From: Marchantia polymorpha subsp. ruderalis
Taxonomy: Eukaryota > Streptophyta > Marchantiopsida > Marchantiales > Marchantiaceae
DNA: 64,000 nucleotides
Direction of reading: 5' to 3'
Assembly: GCA_037833965.1 (NCBI GenBank)
Contig: AP031357.1
Coordinates: forward strand, 13,660,001 to 13,724,000
Positions 1-10,200 of this stretch are shown here, one piece after another. The notes beneath the pieces are model-generated. The model did not search any database. It had not been told where the DNA came from and saw only the letters and a list, made by a program, of their open reading frames with translations. Position 1 is the stretch's first letter; each line of letters opens with the position of its first letter. Both the position numbers and the translations under genes were made by a program.

Positions 1-852
1 TGTATTTTGTCAATGAAAAACTCATACATGTATAATTTCTTTGTCTTAGAAAAATCGAAGTGGCAGATGCATGAATTCTTCACTTCATGCTCTTTATATA
101 AAATATGATTCATGGATTTTTTATGAAATGAATGAAGAATGTAACATGAGTAGAATGTGATACAAAAACTAACTTGCTAAATTTTCTCATATCATTTTAT
201 CATGTCGAAGTATCGTATGCTACATACCTATGTTAGTACATACATTTATGAAGATCAAGCCAGGAAGACCAACAAAAGTTATTCCAAAACGTAAAGTGGT
301 ATACTCCAGTATACCACTAACCACGTTATGTCATGTTAATAATGCCACGTTTAGTTACATCATATCATATGAGTGAAAGAACATAACATTGGTAGGATGG
401 AAACAATAAGCCCTTTGACCTTTACTGTCTATATCTTTTTCTTTATTACTATTACAAACTTTGTTGTCTAGAAAGATTGTCATCTTGAACGAAATAATTC
501 ATTATAAAGTAGCCAAGTGGCATAGAACTTTGACATTTTATTTCTGTGAATGTCTTCGTGCATCAGGACACGCGAAGTTGACATTTCAGAGTGATTACAC
601 TTGAAATCTGAACGGGAAGTTAAAAGATCGTGAACTTCTCAACTCCAGCACAGTCCACTAGAGATCAGAAGTACTAGCTTTCAGTTGACTTCTTATCAAA
701 AGCGACCCTATAAGAACCATTTCATACCCGAAGTCTATGTACTGTATGTGCTTTCGAATTGCTAGCTGCTGCCCTCTGCTAGTACTCAGCTTCAGCTGAA
801 AATTATCTTTCCAAGCTCACTGGACCGGAGTTCTGCGGATTCTTGCACAGAA
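1..852. other. Upstream flank of the cysteine-rich peptide gene
   Basis: No coding region was recognised here. The stretch is moderately AT-rich and runs up to the start codon of the small secreted-peptide gene at 853, so it presumably holds that gene's promoter and 5' leader. It contains a near-perfect palindrome at 295-318. A TATA-like stretch (ctttatataaaat) lies at about 91-103, but it is some 750 bases upstream of the start codon and cannot be tied to a transcription start. Confidence 0.5.
295..318. repeat. Palindrome, 11-bp arms around CC
   Basis: The arms AGTGGTATACT (295-305) and AGTATACCACT (308-318) are exact reverse complements separated by two bases. It lies about 535 bases upstream of the cysteine-rich peptide start. 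It could be a dimeric protein-binding site or a remnant of a small inverted-repeat element. Only the symmetry is seen in the sequence. Confidence 0.8.
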
Positions 853-1074
853 ATGCTGCACAGCATGATTTCAACAAGGACCCTGTGTCTGGTTGTGGCT
901 CTCATGCTTGTAATTATACACTATCAGGTTGCAATCGAAGCCCTCCCAGGGCGAGAGATGATAGAAAATTTTACTGGAAAAGCATTCTCGCTTGTTGAGT
1001 GCGCTTGCAAAGGTACTTTCTGTGCAGGCAGAGGATGCGTATGCAACAATCAGTGCTTTTGTAAATGCTCATAG
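853..1074 (+). CDS. Small secreted cysteine-rich peptide (73 aa), family not recognised
   Basis: A single open frame starts at ATG 853 and ends at TAG 1072-1074. Residues 1 to about 30 look like a signal peptide: a short polar start, then a hydrophobic core (LCLVVALMLVII) ending near an Ala-Leu-Pro boundary. The predicted mature peptide of about 43 residues has all eight of its cysteines within the last 25 residues, in the spacing CxC-x4-C-x4-CxC-x3-CxCxC. A hydrophobic leader with a compact C-terminal cysteine cluster is typical of plant secreted cysteine-rich peptides (signalling or antimicrobial), but the spacing does not match a class I know, such as plant defensin, thionin, EPF/EPFL or LTP. 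The dense CxC pairs also resemble metal-thiolate clusters, although a signal peptide argues against a cytosolic metallothionein. A second Met at 865 is an alternative start. Function is unknown; the coding status is inferred from leader and cysteine architecture alone. Confidence 0.6.
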   Translation: MLHSMISTRTLCLVVALMLVIIHYQVAIEALPGREMIENFTGKAFSLVECACKGTFCAGRGCVCNNQCFCKCS

Positions 1075-4000
1075 TTGCAACAGAGACTTTTATATTGCCT
1101 CTTACGTTCGGCGTGAGTAACTATGAACTTCGCAGAGCGACAGGCTTAACATGAACATCACCGGCAAGTTCAGAGCTGTGCAGTCGGGATTGCTTTGGTG
1201 CTTCACAAAGAAAATGTAATGACGACTCACAGGAAGCTTCATCAATTATGTTCAAGTTCGATCTGTACCTTTGATCCCACCTAGGCTCATTTAGACATAA
1301 CATGCAGATTTCTAGAAACTACACATAATCTTATGGAACACTACGTCTCTGACCACAGTGTTCCAGTTAGGACGGATGATCACACTGAACTTTGTAATCT
1401 GCTTTCAAGCCCGTATGAATAATATGCCCATAAAAATATTGACAAGAATATTCGTATACAATATCCGCGACTCCACTTCACACTCAGTCTTCTGCACTAT
1501 TACATGCACACGTCTTATGAGTTACTCGTGAAGTAAACATTATCTTGCTGAGAAGGCGATTAAGCTCTTGGTTTGAAGGAACTCAATTTGTTGTGAGTGC
1601 GACCCATCAAGAACATGAAATCCAGATGGAAGCAGAGTATCGAACCCCACTCACAGCTTCGTTAGAAAACTTCGGACGGTATCATGTTGAACACTTTGAC
1701 AACGTAAGCCCTTCACAGATTTGAAAAGATACAATTATCTTCTCTAGAGACTGTCCTGACTGTGCGATGAGTGTAGATTAACATTCGTTTGCACGTCTGC
1801 GAGTCTACCTCAAAATAAGTGTCTGCTCTGAATAAATTCGCATGCAACCCATGTCAGTGATCCTGTTCATGTACTGCAAACTTATGTCCCAGATTTGTGA
1901 GTTTGTGAATTTGGATGGGGTGATCGCATGGCCCCGTTGGTTTTTTCGCTTGTGACAGATCTCTGATTCATATATGGATCCGCTTTCGCTTCCTAATCTA
2001 ACCGTCAGTTCGATATGTGCATGCCTTCGTTGTCTGCCAACAGCTTGTTACAGCAATGCCGCAACTTTATCAGCTGGGAGTCTTCGGTGAGCAGTAAGCT
2101 CTGTTCCGAGAATTGATCCACGAGCTTTGGACTCCACGCATGGCGCCACACGCGTGGAGATGAATCTCAGATTCATCGCCAGACACACCACATTCATCGC
2201 CAAACACCAGATTCAGAATCTGGTGTTCACGAACACCGAGCGGAAGTATCCAAACATAAATTCATCCTTGCACAGGTGCCTTTCCTGGCTTACAGAGCAA
2301 TTCTTCGCTCACATTACTACTCTGTTCCTGTGATGCCCCTCAGGAGTTCCGACCATTTTTTTAATGAAACCACGGTGGCGACTCGTCCACTCTGGATTCG
2401 TATAACACTCGGAAGCGACTATGGTACAAATCCAGGATCAGACTTCACTACGCACGCGATAGACGCCCATCCATTGAGCGAAATCGATCGATGAAAGGAA
2501 CCTTTTTATGAACTCCAGCCGGGTTGGTAAACATTTGCACAACAGTGAGGGTCCAATTTTAATGCTCACTACAGGATTACCTCACTTCCATTTCCATTAT
2601 TAACGTGACCAGAAAGGGAACTAGCATCATCTGTTCAGCAATATTTGTTTAATTCAAGTACACAACTTTAACACGATTAATATGATTGATTTTGGACTCA
2701 AAAGAAAGTTGTATGAATAACTCTTTTTGAATCAAAATAGATTTTGAATCATGTATTAAAATATATATATGATGATTTTCAATATTTTTTCACGCATATG
2801 AACTAATATCTCAATTTAGAAATTTTGTATTTGTAAAAATCGAAAGAAAATTTATTTTACATTTAGTATAATAGATCTATACAAGATAAGATTTATTAAA
2901 ATGAAACAACATCAGAAAATTTGATAAAAAATGTGATAAACCTAGAAAAATTAAAAATAATTTGAAATTTATCAATATTTCCAAAATATTTGAATTTTTT
3001 TGAATGTCATAAATATCAAACCTTAATTTATGCAAACACTGAAATTATGTTAAAAGCATGCATCATTCAAAAAATTGAAGAAATCCATGAATATTTTAAT
3101 TTAAATTATTCTTTCTTACACTAATTATGGTATTATTAAAGATTAAATTTAACCAAAAAATAATAGAAGAATAAATTTCAGAAGTCTTATAATTAATAAT
3201 TTTGATAAGATTTGAAACAAGAAAAATTATTATGGAGGAAATTTTAATTTATTAATTGTTTTAATATTATTAAAAATATTTTATAATTAGAATTAAAAAT
3301 ATTGAATTTTATTATATGGGAAATTTTTCAAACATACGTTATTCTATCTCAATCATGAATTCACATTCTCATCGTGATTAATAGCATCATTGCAACAATT
3401 TCATTTTATGGACTTTTAGCTAACAATTGACCATCAATTTATAAATAATCTACATAAAAATAATTTTTTGCTTTCAGATTTAAATAAAATATCATATGAT
3501 ATAAAATGATAATAAATTCTGCAAAAAAAATTCATATTTGCACACATATATGAATTAAAAAATAATTTCCTATCACTTGCATTTGTTATTATTAGTTTTA
3601 CTAACATCAAAGACAAACAAAATGAAATCTATAGTGGCTTTAACAAAATAACATTTTCATATACAAGCAATTTTGATTGTATAAGATAAAAATACATTAG
3701 ATACAATGAAAATTTATGTGACATAGATCTTTATTTTACATTTGTATCAAATGTGTTTTTATTTTTATTTTTCCATACAGTATTTTTTATACATAAAATA
3801 TTCAAAAATGATATTTTTATCAAATTGATAAGTATCATATGTATTTTCTAAGCATCTAAAGTTTCAAGATTCACAATTCTCATTTTAAATTTATGTTCAT
3901 CACTTAACATTGTGAACATATACTCATTAACTAAACAGTTATATAAGAATTTTGATATTTTGTTCATTTGCATTAACACAAAGAGTGATGAGATATATCA

Positions 4001-6640
4001 ACATGCACACATAATCTTTTATCCGCTGGCAAATAAACACTATGTTACAAAGCTTTATGATTGATGCGGATGATAAATTCACAGAAAATGAATCCAATAT
4101 ATATATATATATATATATATTTCAGTTTAAAATGATATTTTATATCATATGTTAACATTTTTTATTATATTAAGAATATTATTATCATCTTTGGGTAGAT
4201 TAAAACACTACAAACATAAAGATTGTTGACCTGTAATTCATATTTGGTGATAGTTCAACAAGTTGAAAGTAAAGCTTTAATCAGGATACCAACAGTTGTA
4301 ATGACATCATAAAAATATCAATTATTTTATAGGTAATTTCACATTGCATTATGTTGATATTTATCTTAATTTATTTAATATAGTTCTAATCAGACTATAT
4401 GTAATTTACGAAATCAAATAACTCACTCTACAAGATATTTTATTCATGTTGCAGTTGGATGTTGCTATAACAAGAATATAAATATTGGTTACGCTCATTG
4501 TATTTCAAGCAAAGATTTATACAAAATAAAAAAAGTTTAACAATGACATGATTTTGAAGTCCTGAAAACAAATTCTGATATATGAAAACTAATATTGTAT
4601 GATAGAGATGATAAAAAATATTTGAAATTTCAAACTAATTAACATAAAAGTGAATATGACGATAAATTGGATTCACAATTATGAAGAAAATGGATTTGAT
4701 TTGAATTGGTAAGGTTCGAACATTTTGAGTATAGATTGATTTCTTTTGACTATCATTAGATCATGTTAGAAACACAATATGGGATTTTGTGGTTTATGTT
4801 CTTATTACTTAAGTACGCATAGTACGGATTAACAAATGTTAACGTTTTATAAATGCATTATAGAATATATATGTAAGTATTTAATTTGCACATAGATTTT
4901 CATTATTAATTTCCATTACCATTTACCATGGTTTATGTTTTATCTTTACATTTAGTCATTTGCTTCAAATAAACATAATATTTGAATTCCTACATTTGAA
5001 TATTGTCTATTATTCACAAAATTAAGAATCTTAAAATATAAAGAATAATTCAATGCTCATGTCATGTATAGGTTGGTAAGCCAAATAGCTTTAACTTGTC
5101 AAGTCATGTAGGAAGTTTATTCATCGAGGCACTATTGGAATTCCTATTGGGAATCATATCCGTGTAACACATTTGATTTCGGGGTAGTTAATTATTCATC
5201 ACTTGGGGTTAATTAGCCCTCACCCTACTATACAGAAGTCATTCATTGGTTCATTTCGGTTATAGTTTTTGTGTGGTGAAAACTAAACTTCGTGAGTTTC
5301 TTTATGATCGATGTTAAAGATGACTCCCTGACTTTTGCCACGAAGAAACCATGACGGCCACCTCCGCCTTCGAGTAGCCACGTCGAAAGCCTAGCAACGG
5401 AGACGGGCTCATTGGAATGAATTTCTACTCAACCATGAAGAGTTATTCCCTACCGAGAATAACTACACACCCTTGGGAGGATCAGGAGAGTTCTTTCCTA
5501 AGTTTTAGCACGTCTCTACCATAAAGTCCAGCCTGCAATGTCACACAAGCCTGCCATCGCGAATGTCAATCTTGATTAGAGAACAGGTCATACATTCATA
5601 CGGACTAAACGCACACAATTCTTGCACTCCACTAGACCATCAAATTCACGTGTACTCAACATTATTTTGATCCCAATCAATGTCGCGTCGCAAAACGCGA
5701 AACCTCATAAGTCTCATTCATAGTACACCCAAGACTCAAGAACAAGTCCAAGAGTATGCTCCACGACCGAAGCTGAACTTTTGGAACTGACTCGACACAG
5801 CGTTGGTAGTGCCCTCCCCTTGAGCCTGAACATATTCTGAAGTGGACGTAGTTCACGAAGAACTCTCCATGGCTAATCATAAATTCCTTCCATTGAGTCA
5901 ATCTTTGCTGCCAGACTTTTGACGTGGCTACTTGAACATAGAGATGGCAAGAAAGATTAAGCGTACATTGGAAATTTGCTAAGTTTAGTTTTCATCACAC
6001 GGAACCTTTAACCCAAATGAACTGATGAGTGAACTCCCTATAGTAGTGTGACGGCTAATTAGCCACCCGGTGATCCGCCCCCTTGATTTCAACCTTATGG
6101 TAATCATCCAGTACAGTACTACCATCCTTTTGTATTCTGTACTATTTTGTCTCCCGTTGAACCGTCTGGTTATTCTGCTCTGTCCATCTATACTGTAGTA
6201 TACGCAAATAGTACATGTAAATACTTGCAAAGCTCTAAATCTCTAGGCCTTACAGTGTAAGGACAAAAGGAGATGGGTCAGCGTCCGCTTGATAATGAAA
6301 TTATCATGTGGGAACGTATGTGAAACTCACGAGCTTCCCTTTTTCGATTAGCCAAATCGATGGTGAGTTTACACGTTGAGATATTACCTGAAGCAGCTAG
6401 GCATTCATGTCACGCAAAGATAATTCGGGTTTAGTAGATGGTGGAGAACATATTTTTCGATTTGCCTTTCCCATAGTGTTCTCGTCCATTTTCCTTTCCT
6501 CTGAAGTAATTCCCGTTGATGATTCGGACCCAACCGTTCTCTGATCTGACACCGCTTCTGCGCAAAGGAAGTACTCGATACACGACGTATAGAGAGTCGT
6601 ATACGAGTAGTATAAAGGACACAGCAAGTCCGTCAGGCAG
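1075..6640. other. Intergenic region with an AT-rich island
   Basis: No gene was recognised between the cysteine-rich peptide and the MAPKKK leader. About 1.1-2.6 kb has balanced composition with only short unconvincing frames. About 2.6-5.1 kb is very AT-rich, full of A and T runs, with an (AT)n array at 4097-4120. About 5.1-6.6 kb returns to balanced composition. I looked for polymerase or integrase motifs and long terminal repeats by eye and saw none. It may hold degraded transposon DNA, but nothing identifiable remains. Confidence 0.5.
4097..4120. repeat. (AT)n microsatellite
   Basis: Twelve uninterrupted AT dinucleotides lie within the AT-rich island. It is a simple repeat with no implied function. 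Confidence 0.9.
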
Positions 6641-7280
6641 ATCATGCGGCGCCCGATCGGTGTGGATGGTATTGGGAAAAGGACCGTTGCCGCGCTTTAC
6701 CGTTGCCCAGAATTTAAACTCGCTCGGGAGGCACGATCTGGTGGGCGACAGTGGCCATCAGATCAAACATCGACGATAGAAGGCCGGGCCTGGCGCTCTT
6801 GCTCTTCCCCCCTGAACTCTCTCTCTGCAGCACATCGAGCTTCCCTCTCTCTCTCTCTCTCTCTCTCTCTCATGCAGCTCCAGATCGCTGTCCACTTTTC
6901 TGAATCTCCATGGAATCGTGCGCCGGGCGGCAGGCGAAGCAAATCGCCATTGCGAGGAACTCGCGCTAGGAAGCAAGCGATGCTATGCTGCTAGCTGGTG
7001 TCGAAGTGGAGCTCGGATTTGTGCCGGCGGCAATCGGGAGATTTGTAGTCGTGTGAGCAATTTGGGTGTGGAGGGGAGGGGGAGGGGGAAGAACAGAAGC
7101 AGAGCAGAGAAGAGCAGAAGGCACAGGAGTGGAGATCGAGAGCTGGACGAGGACGACCCGGGGAAGGTGTGTGCGGAGTCAGTTGTCTGGAGTTGCGTAT
7201 GACGATGTGATAAGAGCTGGGTACGGGAGGGCATGCAGGGAAAGGGTGGTGGCAGGGATCAGATATCAGGTGATAGAACG
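6641..7280 (+). promoter_or_regulatory. Presumed promoter/5' leader of the ANP-type MAPKKK gene
   Basis: This GC- and purine-rich stretch lies directly upstream of the kinase. It contains a CT dinucleotide array at 6845-6871, and purine-rich sequence at about 7065-7130. Two overlapping minimal upstream frames, ATG-ACG-ATG-TGA at 7199-7210, sit just upstream of the likely start at 7281. An in-frame upstream ATG at 7233 would add 16 residues. The leader assignment is inferred from position and composition; no transcription start is visible. Confidence 0.4.
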
Positions 7281-10200
7281 ATGCCGAGGCCTTGTAGTCC
7301 CAGGGCAATCCGATGGCGAAAAGGGGAAATTATCGGAGCCGGAGCTTATGGACGAGTCTATATGGGCATGAACCTCGATTCCGGGGAGCTGCTGGCTGTG
7401 AAGCAGGTGTGGTTTACGATTCAATAGTAGCGGTTCTGTAACTATCTCAAAAGTGCTTCCATTACAGTATGATTTGGTCTCCACTGGCTCGAAATGGTTA
7501 TACGCGAGTTAGGAAAAATTATGAGGCGTGATGTGAAGTAGTTTTTGGTCCAGTGTTTGGCCCGGTCAGTGTGCTGATTTCGGTAATTGAACCAATTTCA
7601 ATTCTGTCACAATTCAAGAAGCGCTCATGGGTTGCTGGGCTTGGCGAACTTTGGTATAAGTAATATGAAGGGCTCCAGATTGCGAAAGGGCTAGATACAG
7701 AGCAATAAGTTGATTAAATTCACGTGATAATGTGTGAGGTAAAGGGCAGTAGTCCGTGGTATTGTGGAGGTGGAAGACTGGATTCTCCGGCGGGGAGACG
7801 GTATCTTGAAGGAGTTTCTTCAAAGCTTGTTCGCGGAGGGCGGAGTAGACGTGTCATATATAAGAATACGTCAAAGGGCATATACACGTAGTTTGCAGAG
7901 AATGTCTTTTCTCATGTGAGATAGGAGTTATTAAGTAGTTCTGTGTTGGCGTGTCACAGGTTCTGATCACCGTGAATAACGTCACGAAAGAGAAAGCTCA
8001 AGTGAGTAGACCTCAATCCTTCGCTTCAATCTTCCATACAGCGTTAACCGTGCAAAATAATGGATACGTTCCCCCAATAACTTTCAAAATAATGGATACG
8101 TTGTTGCTCATTTCCTTCACTCATGGACACATTTCCTCTCTGACACATATCTTGATCTGGCCCCTTGATTAAACTACGGCTGCAGGCTCACATCAGGGAG
8201 TTGGAAGAGGAAGTGAGGCTGTTGCGCAACCTTTCACACCCAAACATTGTGGTACGTCCCATCGGATTCATGAACCCATGATGTTCAGCAGATGTGATGA
8301 TTCATTCAATTCATGTCGTCGAGTGACTCAAATCACAGGGGGAAGTGTTAGCCCTACTGGCTGAGCCACACTTCTTGAGTACAGCTAGGTGAAGAGTTTC
8401 AGGGGTGCATTCGACTCGGAGAACAGCATTGCGCCTGAAATTCCAGTTGGAAGCAACCCAGGAATTTCTTTGGCGATGTCATTCATAAAGAATTTAAGAA
8501 AAAAATTGAACACGTGAAGCAGGAGATAAGTAGATCTTTCTGCTAGTTGATATCATTCTCTGTAGATTCATATACACTCCCAAGAATTTAATTGTTTCAT
8601 GCTTCGTGACGTGTGGAATTTCATCAGCGCTACTTAGGCACCGCTCGAGAAGAAAAAGCGCTGAATATTCTCCTTGAATTTGTCCCCGGTGGATCTATAG
8701 CTTCACTGCTGGGGAAATTTGGATCTTTCACCGAACCAGTAAGTCCTCTACAACGCAAATCCAACTTTTGATGTGAACACCTTCAGATTCACCGTAGATT
8801 AACCAAGGAGTGTCGTGGTATGCAAACTGATCCCCGCTACCATTTTTTATTGAATTTCTTGCTGAGGTCTGCCGTGAATCTATCTTCGTTAGCGTCGACT
8901 TTAGATTTTGTAAAATCTTCTGCGCTGTGGAATATATCTCTTGCAGGTGATTCGGATGTACACTAGACAACTGCTTTTGGGGCTGGAGTACTTGCACAGT
9001 AACAACATTTTGCATCGAGATATCAAGGTGAGGCATCTTGCTGGTGAGATAATTTAATGACAGCGAGCTAAAACTCCCTCTCTACCTGTTTTTACGTAAT
9101 TCAAGGGCGAAGCTCAAAATTTTGTAGCCTTCTTTTGACGGGTTTTCAGGGTGCGAATATTCTCGTGGATAATAAAGGATGCATCAAACTTGCTGACTTC
9201 GGTGCTTCAAAGAAAGTGGTTGAGCTGGCAAGTCTCTAAAACCTTGGATTCTACCTCAAGTAGTTATTTTTTATGCTTTTTGTTTTTTTGAAATCTCGTT
9301 CAAAATTATAGGGCGTGACACAGCTTGTACAGTCCCATTGCAGTGTAGCGGCTAAGTGTTGCAGTTACTCGACAGTATTCATCAATCTCATTTTCTTTGT
9401 AGACGCATCAGACCTCGTCACACGTCCCGTGTTCTTTTCAGTTGTTTCAATTCGAGGTTTTCGGGATAGTTAACATTCTCATAGCATCTCAAAAGCAATA
9501 CTCGCTAATATTTTTTTAAATCCAAGAGAGGGGTGACACATAATGTATGTGACTTCTATTTTAGACATATTCACTTCTAAAAAATCTCAGTTCTGATTCT
9601 TTATCAAAGGTGAGCCAGTTGTTAGAGCCCTGCTAGAGTGCGGACTTAGAGTTGAGCGTGGATGAAATATCTACCGAACCTGCGTTTGAAGTCACTTACA
9701 ATATTCGAGTATGGTGATTATGTTTTTAAAACCTAGCCGCTTAGTAAAAGGAAAAATCTCGCAGAGAACGAAGAGTGATGCACCTCATGTACATCTATAT
9801 TATACGTCTTCTGTCCGTAGTTTGCAACAATACCCCGTTGTGAGGAAGAAATTGGTCTCGAACTGAGCTGGCGAAATATTAATTTGCCATTCTGGGATAT
9901 TTATGAATTACTGGTCATCTCTTGAAATGAGAGCATGTGTGTACTCTGACATATTTCACCATCGCTTCAATTGGTAGTATTTGCAGAAAGAGTGCAAAGT
10001 CCAACGTTCTAACTTGCAAGTGCTTACAGGCAACAATTTCTGAGGCGAAATCGATGAAAGGAACACCTTATTGGATGGCACCAGAAGTTATTCGGCAAAC
10101 GGGTCACAACTGGTAGATGACCGTGTCCCCCAGTGGAGTTCAAAGAGCGCTAAAAAGTTTGCTTTCATTATCTGAAGTCATCAAGTACACATCGTTCACT

